DNA from: Isoetes taiwanensis | Lineage: Eukaryota; Streptophyta; Lycopodiopsida; Isoetales; Isoetaceae | DNA length: 64,000 bases | Assembly: GCA_021234155.1 (NCBI GenBank) | Contig: JAJEKV010000016.1 | Coordinates: 4,239,896-4,303,895 of the forward strand | Direction of reading: 5' to 3' | Part shown: in pieces, positions 22,156 to 33,372 of the stretch | Position numbering within the stretch: position 1 is the stretch's first letter | Layout of the letters: the number at the start of each line of letters is the position of its first letter | Notes under the pieces: model-generated | What the model saw: the letters and a program-made list of their open reading frames with translations, nothing else | Database searches by the model: none | Told to the model about the DNA's origin: nothing | Program-made: the position numbers and the translations under genes

Positions 22156-23041
22156 GTTGGATCTAACCGTTGAAGTTATTTTTCACGAATGTAAAACAAT
22201 ACGATACATTCCCAAAGTTGAGCACACAAATAATATTCCAGGTGGTGGTGCTTTGCTTAAGAAATAGCCTCAAAAAAACCATACTTCCTTAAGAAATAGC
22301 TGCGTAAAAACTACGCCACTTCAGAAACCACACTTCTGTAAAAAAACAGCCACTTAAAAACTACACCTACTTGAAAAACCACACCTCAAAAAACTATACT
22401 TATTTTAAAAAATAGCTACGTAAAAACTATACCTAGTTATATAAACGACACCAAAAAAAATCATATTTCCTTAAAAATAGCTTCTTAAACACTACACCTA
22501 GTTATAATCTACACCACTTCAGAAAACCATACGTCATAAAAAAACAGCCACTTAAAAACTACACCCGCTTATAAACCACACTTCAAAAAACCATACTTCT
22601 TTAAAAAACAGCTAATTAAAAACTACACCCACTTATAAACGACACCTCAAAAAAACAACACCTCGATTAAAAAAATCATACCACTTTCCTAAAACCATAC
22701 TTCCTTAAAACAACCACTTAAAAACTATACCTCCTTATAAACCACACTTCAAAAACTATACTTCCATAAAAAAAAAATCGACTACTTAAAAAACTACATC
22801 TAGTTATAAACTACACCTCAAAAACAACACCTTCTTAAAAACAACACCCCTCAAAAAATAAGCAACACTTCTTTTTAAAAAACCTCAAAAAAAAAAGACC
22901 ACACCTTCAAAAAAAAAAAAAAAAACTATAGCTCCATAAAAAAAACTACACCGCCTCCTTAATAAACCACACCTCCACTTAACCACATGTAGATTTTTTG
23001 GAACAACGACATGTGGTATTTTTGTTACTGTTGTTTTTAGG
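22156..23041 (-). repeat. CACTA right subterminal repeats (with copy B of the internal direct repeat at 22,157-22,290)
   Basis: Dozens of degenerate AAAAACTACACC / AAACCACACTTC / AAAAAACAGCCACTT units run to the right end. They are complementary to the left subterminal motifs. The first ~135 bp is copy B of the 17,941 repeat. Confidence 0.75.
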
Positions 23042-23068
23042 TGTGGACCCAGAATTGGGGTGGTAGTG
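23042..23068 (-). repeat. CACTA right terminal inverted repeat
   Basis: It reads inward on the reverse strand as CACTACCACCCCAATT, then CTGGGTCCACA. It is followed by AAA, matching the left flank. Confidence 0.9.
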
Positions 23069-23071
23069 AAA

Positions 23072-23720
23072 ATAATAAGGGGTTTCAGGGGGATTTGATA
23101 TGGATGTAAAAATAACAATTCCTAAAACCATAGGCGATATATCCCTAAAACAACCGAATAAGTTGTTATAAAAAAAAACATAGATTCAATATAAAAAACA
23201 AAGGTGCCCAGGGGTCCCAATATACGATCTGGACCGTAGAATCGACGAATCTGACGACTGTTGTAGTCCAAGGTGCACCTCATTTAGAATATATTCATAT
23301 GAAAATCTTAGGCGCCTCCAATCATAAATGACTATAAGCGAAACGAGAGGTGCCCAGGGGCCCCAACATACGATCTGGGCCGTAGGATCGATGAATTCAA
23401 TGACTATGGTAGTCCAGGGTGCATCTCGTTTAGAACATATAGCAAAATAATAAGGGGCTTCAGGGGGATTTGATATGGATGTGAAAATAACAATTCCTGA
23501 AACCATTGGCCATATATCCCTAAAACAACCGAATAAGTTGTTATAAAAAAATATAGATTCAAGATAAAAAATAATCGCATCAGCTCATTGAGTATATTGG
23601 TTAAAGTAGCCTTAGTTAGGACAATGAATTATTTTGGTAGAGGTTCGAGCTCCCGTATTTCATATTCTAAAATCTTAAGCAAAGTCTTAGGCAAAGTCGT
23701 ATAGAGGTTCGATATTCCCT
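23072..23720 (+). repeat. Tandem array with tRNA-like modules, block 2
   Basis: The array resumes at ATAATAAGGGGTTTCAGG after the CACTA element and stops in mid-unit at GATATTCCCT, where it joins the LINE block. One tRNA-like module is near 23,578-23,655. Confidence 0.88.
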
Positions 23721-24458
23721 GCATGGGATCCGGCAGTCTTGAAGAATTTTTCCAGGTTTCTTGTAAATTTTCTCCTTGGAAGCAGCTTTATGGTGGTTCT
23801 TTCCATGTCTCCTTCATGCCTTCATGCCACTAACGTGGCTTACTCTGCTCTTTGCTTCTGAAAGCATTCTTGCTTTATGAAAGCATAATGTTCTTTGCTT
23901 TTAAGAGAAGGATCATTTCCAATCTTTCTTGCAGAGACACCTCGAAAAGGCAAAATGGCGCCTATAAGGTGGAGTAGATTAGGTACAGGCTTGGTAAGAG
24001 AAGCAGCTTCTAACTTGATCATCAGACCTTCATTACACCTGGGTTTACTCTGTCAGGCAGCAGTTTCCTTCTCCCGTTCTTTCTTTCTAGCAGAAAGGTA
24101 CAGAATTTTCAAGAATTGATTAGAATCTGTATTTTATCATGAGGTTTTGGTGGAATTTGGGAATTATTTGAATGGATTCGAAGTGCAAGAAATGAGATCA
24201 ATTTAGGGGCCGAGCTAGGGATATCATGTGAGCAGGAAGAAGCTTATATATCATGAACCAGACTTTTGGGAGGAGTCTTTGCGGCTGGGCAAGTGTGTCT
24301 AGCCTACTTAGGCTGACTGTTTTGCATCCCAACAATGCAGCAACTAATTTGGTCTCATATTATGGTACTTCCTTCTATCTTCAGTGTTTCTAGAGTATCT
24401 GCTTTGGTTCTTCAATGTGTAAAAGAAAGCTTCAGGAGCTATTTTTTCTAGTATCTTC

Positions 24459-25619
24459 TTGTCTTTTCTGGTCACCATATGGGAGATCACCATGCGGTTC
24501 ATGTATATTAGCTTACAGAGCAGAGAATATTTGACAAAACTGGTATTAAAGATGCAGGATAAAGGAGATATTCAGTCACTGCAACTACCAGAAGGGGAAG
24601 GTACCTTTTCAATAATGCAATATGCAGATGACACTTTTGTCTTCTTGAAGAAGGAAGGAGAAAGTCTCCAAAACTTTTTGTTGGCAATGGAAAAATTTGG
24701 TATGGTATCTGGAGTGTGTCTGAACAGGAATAAATGTGCCATTATATTGGAGTCTGAAGAGAAAGTGATGCAAGGAATTAAGGTTCTTGGCAAGGACGCT
24801 GGTACAGTAATACTGGGTATCCCTTTGGCATTAAATTCTTCTCTCAAAGGACTATGGGATCCAATTGTGACTCGGATCAAAAAGAAACTTGGGTCATACT
24901 CTTCTTCCTTATCATTGGCTGGCAGAATTCAGATAGCGAATGCTGTAATTGGGAGCACTCATGTGTACTTCTCCTCTGCAATCATAGGAGATAAAGCATG
25001 ATATGGGAAGATAGAAGCTGCCATTAGGAAATTAATCTGGCAAGGTGTACATAAGGTGGCTTGGGATGACCTGACCAAATCCAGGAAAGAAGGAGGGATG
25101 GGATGCAAGGATCTATTCTTACAAGCACAAGCTTTGGCTGCCAAGATGATATGGAGAGATATTCAAAATAAATCACCATCCCCAGCCCAAAAATTGGTGA
25201 GGTACTGGGTCAATGAGTCTTACCCTATTGGTAGCCATAGTATTAGACATCAATTACCTGACTCTGCATATTTCCAATTTAACCCATGCCCGAATACATC
25301 TCCCATTTTGAGAAGGATGTTTCAGGCATGGAACTTGGCTGCCCTATGCTATAAACCTCCAATCCTGGACACTAGAACTAAAGATATAAACTTCTTCTGG
25401 CATCCAGGGTTTTTAAACAGTGAGAATGATTGCTTAGCTCTCAGACACCATCAGAAGTATATGCAATGGAATCAGGCTGGAATAAGACAGATAGGTGACC
25501 TTTGGGATGAGACAAAAGGATGGAAAAATTGGGAAACAGTAGTTGGGTTAACAAAAGGGGTCACAGCTGGACAGAAAGATCTACAAGGTAGTTATGGAGA
25601 AAATCAGGCATGTCGATGA
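24459..25619 (+). pseudogene. L1 ORF2: reverse transcriptase C-terminal palm and connector
   Basis: The frame starting about 24,459 contains SREYLTKLVLKMQ, then MQYADDTFVFLK (motif C), NRNKCAII and GIPLALNSSLKGLWDPIV, followed by LSLAGRIQIANAVI, all standard for plant L1 RT. A TGA at 24,999-25,001 breaks it; the next frame (25,056-25,619) carries on with the connector (GGMGCKDLFLQAQALAAKMI). Motifs A and B are not found upstream. The product cannot be active. Confidence 0.8.
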
Positions 25620-26307
25620 ACTGGTCAGTACCACTAATCAATGGCAGCTAAAGGGCAGTGAAATTTACTCGGTTAAAGAAATCTACATGGCACTAATTAA
25701 CCATAAACCCTCAAAGGCTACTTTGTTATGGAATTGTGAAGAAGAGAAGCTGGCAACAATATGCAAGAAGGGTTGGAAAAACTACACTGCAAACAAAATA
25801 AAGGCATTCAGGTGGCTTATACTACATCAGGGGCTGACAGCAAATTCGAGAAGGCATAAGATGGATCCAAATGTCTCAAAGATGTGTCCAATGGGGTGTG
25901 GAGAGACAAGAACATCTAACCATGTATTTCAGTGTCAATTTGTTTCAGATTTTTGGAACTGGACTTCTCAGATCAACAAAGCATCAATGGGAGAACAAGG
26001 CCTTATAGAATTCCTGAATACTGATAATAGAATTCTATGTATTACAAGGTCATTGGGCTGCTGGGCAATATGGAAGCACAGGAACAGAGTGGCAATGGAG
26101 AACAAAAATCCCAATCTCATATGGCTTAAGCAAATTTTCCTTCCAGAATTGGCTAACTCAGCAGTGGCACATAAGTCCCTAAGAGGGAAAAACTATGATA
26201 CAGGCTGGAATGCCTTTGGCAGATTTCAGGGTAACTATGAATTCTTTATTCTTAATCTAACTGCTGGTGATGATGTGTTACACAGATGCTATGAAGAGAC
26301 TCAATAG
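25594..26307 (+). pseudogene. L1 ORF2: RT zinc-binding (zf-RVT) domain
   Basis: A shifted frame continues the ORF2 protein: SVKEIYMALIN, then WKNYTANKIKAFRWLILHQG, the typical zf-RVT lead, and CPMGCGETRTSNHVFQC with the Cys/His pattern of that domain, then FWNWTSQINK. The overlap of frames at 25,594-25,619 marks a 1- or 2-base indel. Confidence 0.8.
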
Positions 26308-26656
26308 GTGGGGAGCTGCTGATAGGGGAATGGGAGTTGCAGAAGACTCGGATAGTGAAAACTCAAATCTTCCAAGTATTGAAGAAGAAGAAATATTTAT
26401 TCAGCTGAAACAGGAACTCATTCATGCTTCTGCACTGAAGAAGATACTGAAGAAAAATGAAGCATGGAGGCATAATAACCTTCGGCCATTTTTCATGAAC
26501 CTGTTTCACAAATGGCAACAGAAAAGAGAGGCTCATGTCCTCTTATTGCTGGATTTCACAAACTACCCGGTGGCAAAACTGGATCTGTTACTCAATATCT
26601 TTGGCCGGAGGACTGTTCAAGACCTTACCATTCAAGACTTGATCGATGCACAATGA
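26267..26656 (+). pseudogene. L1 ORF2 C-terminal extension or small downstream ORF
   Basis: A 129-codon frame overlaps the end of the zf-RVT frame. It has an acidic linker (DSDSENSNLPSIEEEEIF) followed by a Leu-rich, possibly helical stretch (LLLLDFTNYPVAKLDLLLNI). It ends 200 bp before the poly(A). Most likely it is the decayed C-terminus of ORF2; a separate ORF is possible. Confidence 0.4.
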
Positions 26657-26974
26657 ACTTTGCTGCTCTACATCTGAACTGTTTATTTATATGTCTGGAC
26701 ATATGAATTTTGATGTATGTTTTGTGTAACAGACTTAGATCTGACTGATAGCACAGCTCCTACTATAAGGAATGTGCAATTTTTACTCTATGTATGCCAC
26801 CTATGGTATACTCCATATGTATGTAAGATTTTAGTATGAATATAAACCCCACCTTGACTACAAAAAAAAAAAAAAAAAACTAGCAAAAAGGCACGCCAGA
26901 GGCTGTAGAAAATAAAGGCGGAGGAAAAATTTGTATTGAAATTTATTGTTCATGGTTGGAATAGCGAATGTTGT

Positions 26975-27271
26975 TTATATGATCCCTCTTCGTTTAAGAT
27001 ACCAGTATTTCTTAGTTTTAGATGGGCAAGATATGAGGTTGTTGTAGCCATCTTTTGTTGTGTTGTAAAGGTTTATGTAACGTCTTTCGATTTCGTTTGC
27101 CATTTTCTTGGTTTTGGTTTCTTCTAAAAGGTCGATGTGGAAGTTCTTTTCGTAGGGTTTGTACTTCTGGACGTCTGCTGCCATTTTGAGATTTGGTTTT
27201 GATTTGTGCTGTTTGTACCTTGTTGATAGGTTTGTTGTTTGTCCGATGTATTTCTTATTAATAGATTCCAT
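26975..27271 (-). CDS. GIY-YIG-type endonuclease domain protein (98 residues, possibly truncated at the N-terminus)
   Basis: The reverse-strand product carries the landmarks of the GIY-YIG nuclease fold after the first strand: KKYIGQTTNLSTRYKQH (YIG strand, then the Arg and His of the helix), KNFHIDLLEETKTKKMANEIE (third strand and the helix with the metal-binding Glu), and a closing YINLYNTTKDGYNNL. The GIY strand should lie before the ATG. The frame stays open upstream to about 27,360 but only weakly matches (CYFNN), so the first motif is decayed or missing. Stand-alone GIY-YIG genes are typical of phages, group I introns, giant viruses and Penelope-like elements, and are uncommon in plant nuclear DNA. 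No RT on this strand is nearby. The host of origin is unknown. Confidence 0.6.
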   Translation of the reverse strand: MESINKKYIGQTTNLSTRYKQHKSKPNLKMAADVQKYKPYEKNFHIDLLEETKTKKMANEIERRYINLYNTTKDGYNNLISCPSKTKKYWYLKRRGII

Positions 27272-28433
27272 GTGTTTATGATTATTAAAGTAGCATTTGA
27301 GATTGAAATTGTATTGTCTTATCTTTGACAGTTTAAGTAGATGAATAGTTTAGCATATGAAAAATATGATAGTGAGGTTTATGAGTCTATTAGCTGTCAT
27401 CGGCAAGTTTGTCGTCAAATACATATGTTGCCTTTTCTATTGTCATTGGATTGTTGGTTTTATGATCATGAGAAGGTGGTTATTGTTAGAAGGTTCAAGT
27501 GTGTCAATTATTGGTCGTTTGTGCTTATGCTGCATGGTGTTTGCTAATATGGAGAAATGCAGATGTCTTGTGTCTTTATATCAAAGGTAAAAACCCCTTA
27601 AGACACATCTTGTACAAGAAAATCCTATTCCATTTGTATGTTGTATGGCTAATGTGGGGCATATACAATGTAGAGAAGATTCAAAATAGTGGATCTACAT
27701 GACACAATTTCATACGGTAGTCCTCATGGCATTGGCAATAACGTGCAGCCTGGGCATAATGGGAAGGCATAAACCTGGACATAAACCTGCTAAACAGTCC
27801 GACTTATACTACAGGTAGATGTATTCTAAGAAATGTATTCAGTCGCCCTCCCTCCGCATTCTCATCACATAGGAAGTTTACACATCCATTTATAATACTT
27901 TTAAGACGAGTATTCAAATGTGAGCCTCTTTGTCCTTTCTATTTTAAAAACAACCGACTTATGTTTGCAGTAGATGTATTCCAACGTAAGATGGAAAGTT
28001 AGCCTAAGACATGTATTCTCGCTCCTCCTCCGCATTCTATCACATAGGGATGTTTACACATCAATTTATAATACTTTTAACACAAGTATTCAAATGTGAG
28101 CCTCTTTGTCCTTTCTATTTTAAAATCTGAGAAATGCATGCAGAACTATATTGTCTGCTTTTATTTCCTGAAAAGTGTCTGATTTTAAACCTGGCAATAT
28201 GCTTGAGCAGATGTGGTTGCTTATGCAACCCATGCAATTTGTTATAATTTGTACTAATGCCTTAGAGGTCCTGTCATACTTCTACCTTTGACTGCCAGTT
28301 ACTTTTTGATGTACTCTATTCCAAAGAAGCAACAATCACCTGCATAGATACGAAAAAGCGTGGATAAGGAAATAATTTTGGGCATCCAACAGAGCATCAC
28401 CATAAGATCCGCTATTTGAATGAGCTAACAAAA
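27272..28433. other. Unassigned, with a duplicated ~110-bp segment
   Basis: Two diverged direct copies of a segment at 27,840-27,947 and 28,018-28,125 share CCTCCGCATTCT, TTTATAATACTTTTAA and AAATGTGAGCCTCTTTGTCC. The ORFs at 27,341-27,702 lie in three overlapping frames, are cysteine- and valine-rich, and are not supported as genes. Confidence 0.5.
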
Positions 28434-28789
28434 GCATGGCTTGGACTGTTGCTCTGATTTTGTTCATTAAGATACTATTCCAATTTTGGAAGATCACGCA
28501 GATAAATGGCCATACAGGCTGCTCTGAGGCAACAGGCAAGATTGGGGATGATAATAAGGATGTTCGCATGGCTCATGATGCAGCTATGAATATAAAGGCT
28601 TCTGTCAGCAAAGATCACATGGAAATTACAGGGGATAAGGTCGTGATAATAGCCAAAACACTTGGATCTCTAAGGTCATGGCAAAAGCATGAAGAAATTC
28701 AAGGCAAATATAACAACCAGGAGCTTAATTCTCAGGTTTGTCCAGATAATGCTCTATATTATTTTGACTTAGCTAGCCTTAAACATTAA
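28434..28789 (+). pseudogene. Unrecognised ORF in duplicated segment, copy A
   Basis: The 117-codon frame begins MAWTVALILFIKILFQFW, one hydrophobic helix that could be a signal anchor. A hydrophilic stretch follows (GHTGCSEATGKIGDDNKD, then MEITGDKVVIIAKTLGS). The same sequence returns about 840 bp downstream with the frame largely preserved, so selection or recent duplication is possible. No family is recognised. The C-terminal part of copy A runs into non-duplicated sequence, suggesting an exon that has lost its partners. Confidence 0.3.
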
Positions 28790-29130
28790 CTATGATACGC
28801 TGCTCTGTGATATCTTCTTTGATTCATACTGATATTGTTAAGGGTTTATGAGAGATAGACCTACAGAAATGAGTTATGAACAGTTCACTTCATTTTGGCT
28901 GCGCCGATGCGGGATAAATAAATACACATTAACATGACCTAGTGATCTATTCTTTAAGCTAGGGTCCATGATGTCAGGTTTATTACAGAGCTAGTTTATT
29001 AAATAAATAGAAATAAGGTTTCAGTTTGTCACAGACCTGCATGAAAATCTCAACAGATATGGAATATGTAGCAAGATAAATGAAATCATATTTCTAAAGT
29101 TGCAACAAAAAAAAAGCATCACATCACAAA

Positions 29131-29650
29131 ACTTACGGAACAATACGTTTTCCTTGAAGAAATCGTCTACAAATCAAACACTTGGATGAATGCACCTACA
29201 AAAACAAGAGATGTTTAATACGAAAGGAATAACAAAATATGCTCATGCAGGAAACATTTGGCATGGCTTGTACATTGCATGGCTTGGACTGTTGCTCTGA
29301 TTTTGTTCCTTAAGAGGCTATTCCAATTTCGGAAGATCAAGCAGATAAATGGCCATACAGGCTGCTCTGAGACAACAGGCAAGATTGGGGATGATAATAA
29401 GGATGTTCGCATGGCTCATGATGCAGCTATGAATATAAAGGTTTCTGTCAGCAAAGATCACATGGAAATTACAGGGGATAAGGTTGTGATAATGGCCAAA
29501 ACACTTGGATCTCTAAGGTTATGACAAAACCATGAAGAAATTCAAGGCAAATATAACAACCAGGAGCACAATTCTTCGGAAGATCAAGCAGATAAATGGC
29601 CATACAGGCTGCTCTGAGGCAACATGCAAAATTGGGGATGATAATAAGGA
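29131..29650 (+). repeat. Duplicated segment, copy B and partial copy C
   Basis: 29,276-29,567 repeats 28,434-28,733 at high identity (frame open 29,258-29,524, 88 codons, then TGA). 29,575-29,648 repeats part of it again (GATAAATGGCCATACAGGCT, then GATGATAATAAGGA). A separate neighbouring block at 29,131-29,220 (ACTTACGGAACAATACGTTT) recurs at 30,413-30,500. Confidence 0.8.
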
Positions 29651-31141
29651 CAAGTAACAGCATCTAAGAAACGTACTCACGTCTCTTGCATGCAGTTGGG
29701 GTTCTAGTGCTTTACGTACAAAATGGCTTCAGGCCCGAAGTGAATGGTATGATCTATATCTAAGCCCTAGAAACAATGGCCCTGGTAAGTATGCTGCAAT
29801 AATAATGATTAAAGCAAGAAAATGACAGATAAGCAAGGTGATTCTAGGTAAACTATAAGCTCATGGTCGAAATAGCACAAAAGAATTTAACAGAAGGAAT
29901 CCAAACTCTGCATTCCTGATTTGTGATGGCCCGAAAGTAAGATAGCGACCAAGGCTATTGAACAAGTGAAGTTAATGCCTATAATAACAAAGCATAAGAA
30001 ACTCGTAAAATACCCTAGTGAACGAGAAGAACGACTAAGAACCTGTAAAATTGTGGCCGCAACACAGTAGAAGCTATATCCCACTGTCCTGATGCTTGTT
30101 GTTTTGGACTAGTTTCACCGTATTTAAGATTTTTGACAACCAAAATTTTGAATTTTCCATTCAAAACATGTAAAGAACAGAAGATGTCGGCTCCAAACAA
30201 ATCAAGACAATAAGGATTTATTGCAAGGCAGTCGGACTGATTACTACGACTCCAAAATGTTGAAGACTGGCTATTCATTTCATTTTCCATTCCTCTCGTG
30301 GGTAACCCCTTCTATCTCCTTTGTGAGCCCATGATGCAGCTATGAATATAAAGGCTTCTGTCAGCAAAGATCACATGGAAATTATAGGGGATAAGGTCGT
30401 CATAAACAAAACTTACGGAAGAATACGTTTTCCTTGAAGAAACCGTCTACAAATCAAACACTTGGATGAATGCACCTACAAAAACAAGAAATGTTTAATA
30501 ATGAAGAAGAAGATCGCCTATTACGTAGATCGCCGTGAGATCGTCTATTACATAAGAAGAAGATAATCGGACGAGCGAAAGCATACGGCGGATTGACACA
30601 GGAAGAAGCAATCGGACGAGCAAAAGCATAAAAAAAGGCTTGATGGAGGGAGGGACTTATTTCGCGACCTTCTCCATCTCCGTGCAATTTTTAGCCATTT
30701 TTCTAATTTTCTCGGCCATTGATTCGTAAAAGAGAGCATCTTAAGGTGCAGAACATGCCACCTCACGTTTTGCTTACTTGGAACTGCTACGTGGATAGGC
30801 TAGAATTGCAAGGAGGGTTGCACGCTTGGTTAGGCTGGCGTGCTAAAAAAAAAAAAAAGAAGAAGTTTCTGCGCATAAAGGATGAAGATGTTGAGGCTTC
30901 TCCTGTAGTAATCCTTTATATGATTGAAACATTGTACTTTTTATTCTGATAAATATAAAAAAAACACCCCGTTCTTTCAAAAAAAATAAATAAATAAATA
31001 AAAAAGAGATAATTTGGCAGACGTATTTACGGTGTTTTTCTTATGCATAGACGGGTGTTTTTGCCTAGTTGGGTCAGCCTATCCACTAGGGTTTTATTCT
31101 TGTCTGTGCATTGTGTATTGTGCCTTTGTCAAAAAAATAAA
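29651..31141. other. Unassigned; contains partial copy D (30,329-30,401) and A-rich runs
   Basis: 30,329-30,401 repeats the middle of the duplicated segment (CATGATGCAGCTATGAATAT). Two A-rich tracts (30,844-30,858 and 30,957-31,005, the latter ending in AAAT repeats) look like retroposon tails. Reverse-strand ORFs at 30,454-30,766 overlap in two frames and are not convincing. Confidence 0.4.
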
Positions 31142-32955
31142 TAAATGACTATAAGCGAAACGAGAGGTGCCCAGGGGTCCCAACCGTAGAATCGACGAAT
31201 CTGACGACTGTTGTAGTCCAAGGTGCACCTCGTTTAGAATATATTCATATTTGAAAATCTTAGGCGCCTCCAATCATAAATGACTATAAGCGAAACGAAA
31301 GGTGCACAGGGGCCCCAATATACGATCTGGGCCGTAGGATCGACGAATCCGACGACTTGGTAGTCCAGGTTGCATCTCGTGTAGAACATATAGCAAAATA
31401 ATAAGGGTCTCAGGGGGATTTGATATGGATGTGAAGATAACAATTCCTAAAACCATAGGCCATATATCCCTAAAACAACCGAATAAGGTATTATAAAAAA
31501 ACATAGATTCAAGATAAAAAATAATCGCATTAGCTCATTGGGTATATTGGTTAAAGTAGTCTTAGTTAGGATAATGAATTATTTTGGTAGAGGTTCGAGC
31601 TTCCGTATTTCATATTTTAAAATCTTAGGCAAAGTCGTATAGAGGTTCGATATTCCCTCAAAACCTTAGCCAAAATCGTATTTCATATTTCAAAATCATA
31701 GGCGCCTTCAATCATAAATGACTATAAGCGAAACGAGAGGTGCCCAGGGGTCCCAATATACGATCTGGACCGTAGAATCGACGAATCTGACGACTGTTGT
31801 AGTCCAAGGTGCATCTCCTTTAGAATATATTCATATTTGAAAATCTTAGGCGCCTCCAATCATAAATGACTATAAGCGAAACGAGAGGTGCCCAGGGGCC
31901 CCAACATACGATCTGGGCCGTAGGATCGACGACTCCAATGACTGTGGTAGTCCAAGGTGCATCTCATTTAGAACATATAGCAAAATAATAAGGGGTTTCA
32001 AGGGATTTGATATGGATGTGAAAATAACAATTCCTGAAACCATTGGCCATATATCCCTAAAACAACCGAATAAGTTGTTATAAAAAAATATAGATTCAAG
32101 ATAAAAAATAATCGCATTAGCTCATTGGGTATATTGGTTAAAGTAGTCTTAGTCAGGACAATGAATTATTTTGGTAGAGGTTCGAGCTCTCGTATTTCAT
32201 ATTCTAAAATCTTAGGCAAAGTCGTATAGAGGTTTGATATTCCCTCAAAACCTTAGGCGAAATCGTATTTCCTATTTCAAAATCATAGGCGCTTTCAATC
32301 ATAAATGACTATAAATGAAATGAGAGGTGCCCAGGGGTCCCAATATACGATCTGGACCGTAGAATCGACGAATCTGACGACTGTTGTAGTCCAAGGTGCA
32401 CCTCGTTTAGAATATGTAGCAAAATAACAGAGGGTTTCAGGGGGATTTGATATGGATGTAAAAATAACAATTCCTGAAACCATAGATCATATATCCCAAA
32501 AACAACCGAATAAGTTGTTATAAGAAAAAGAATAGATTCAAGATAAAAATAATTGCATTAGTTCACTAGATATATTAGTTAAAGTAGTCTTAGTTAGAAC
32601 ATTGAATTATTTTTGTAGAGGTTCGAGCTCCCGTATTTCATATTCTAAAATCTTAGGCAAAGTCGTATAGAGGTTAGATATTCCCTCAATTAAACCTTAG
32701 CCAAAATCGTATTTCATATTTCAAAATCATAGGCGCCTTCAATCATAAATGACTATAAGCGAAACGAGAGGTGCCCAGGGGTCCCAATATACGATCTGGA
32801 CCGTAGAATCGACGAATCTGACGACTGTTGTAGTCCAAGGTGCACCTCGTTTAGAATATGTAGCAAAATAACAGGGGTTTCAAGGGGATTTGATATGGAT
32901 GTAAAAATTACAATTCCTGAAACCATAGACCATAAATCCCTAACAATCGAATAAG
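31142..32955 (+). repeat. Tandem array with tRNA-like modules, block 3
   Basis: Units are spaced at about 583, 438 and 443 bp, by the GATTTGATATGGATGT landmark near 31,418, 32,000, 32,438 and 32,883. tRNA-like A/B boxes recur near 31,530, 32,117 and 32,555. The array ends within a unit at about 32,955, where the histone-like module begins. Confidence 0.9.
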
Positions 32956-33096
32956 CCAAAAACACCTTGAAAAGCGATGAATTTCAGAAAAATAACATGG
33001 TAATTCGAATTTTAAGCTAAGAATTAGCTAGATTAGTATGTTACATTCCTAAAAACATGCTCAGAAAGTATAAAATTTAGCATAAGAGTCCACCAT

Positions 33097-33163
33097 GTCT
33101 CACACGTCGCGCCAGGAGCAAAAATGAAACTTCCATTATTGGTCTGGGCGCAACATGTGAGAC
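33097..33163 (+). repeat. 67-bp palindrome, copy 1 (upstream of the H3-like gene)
   Basis: The left arm starts GTCTCACACGTCGCGCC and the right arm ends GGGCGCAACATGTGAGAC. The arms of about 33 bases pair almost throughout, with a minimal loop. The copy lies about 100 bp before the TATA box of gene 1. Confidence 0.85.
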
Positions 33164-33263
33164 CATGAGGTTAGAAATGTTTAAATTTAGCCATGTAGTA
33201 AGGTAATAAGTGTTTTAGGTGACCCAAAAGAGTAGTTTCAAATTTGACCTAAAATTGCCCATC

Positions 33264-33271
33264 TATAAATA
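33264..33271 (+). promoter_or_regulatory. TATA box of the H3-like gene
   Basis: TATAAATA in the context ATCTATAAATAGACC is a strong plant TATA box. The ATG chosen for the gene is about 100 bp downstream, leaving a leader of about 70-75 nt. Confidence 0.65.
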
Positions 33272-33372
33272 GACCTAGGACCCCCCATTTCTACGTTCTT
33301 CCTTAGAAAAATCGCTCCTCCTTGCCAAGGCGATTTTTGGGCGCCCGACGTCGGATTGACGAGCTGTCAAAC

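Larger units (their letters stand above)
11907..23071. mobile_element. CACTA (EnSpm/CMC) DNA transposon, 11,159 bp, apparently non-autonomous
   Basis: The element runs 11,910-23,068. It has CACTA ends, imperfect 27-bp terminal inverted repeats, degenerate subterminal repeats inside both ends, and AAA on each side (11,907-11,909 and 23,069-23,071) as a 3-bp target duplication. Joining the flanks with one AAA gives ATATAGCAAAATAATAAGG, exactly the sequence in uninterrupted array units near 10,024 and 10,605. I found no TNP2-like transposase, so it would depend on a relative. The interior is a patchwork: tRNA-like remnant, hairpin repeats, minisatellite, a LINE ORF1 and the end of a second CACTA element. 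Confidence 0.88.
23721..26880 (+). mobile_element. 3' half of a plant L1 LINE, ending in poly(A)
   Basis: The recognisable order is end of the RT palm with the YADD box (24,621-24,632), connector, RT zinc-binding domain (zf-RVT), an acidic C-terminal extension, 3' UTR and an A-run at 26,862-26,879. Everything before about 24,500 lacks RT motifs, so the element is 5'-truncated or its 5' part is rearranged. The left boundary is set at the break in the array and is approximate. Confidence 0.75.

Noticed and set aside
26975-27271. Penelope-like element based on the GIY-YIG domain
   Set aside because: No Penelope reverse transcriptase is visible next to it on the same strand; the neighbouring RT is an L1 on the other strand.
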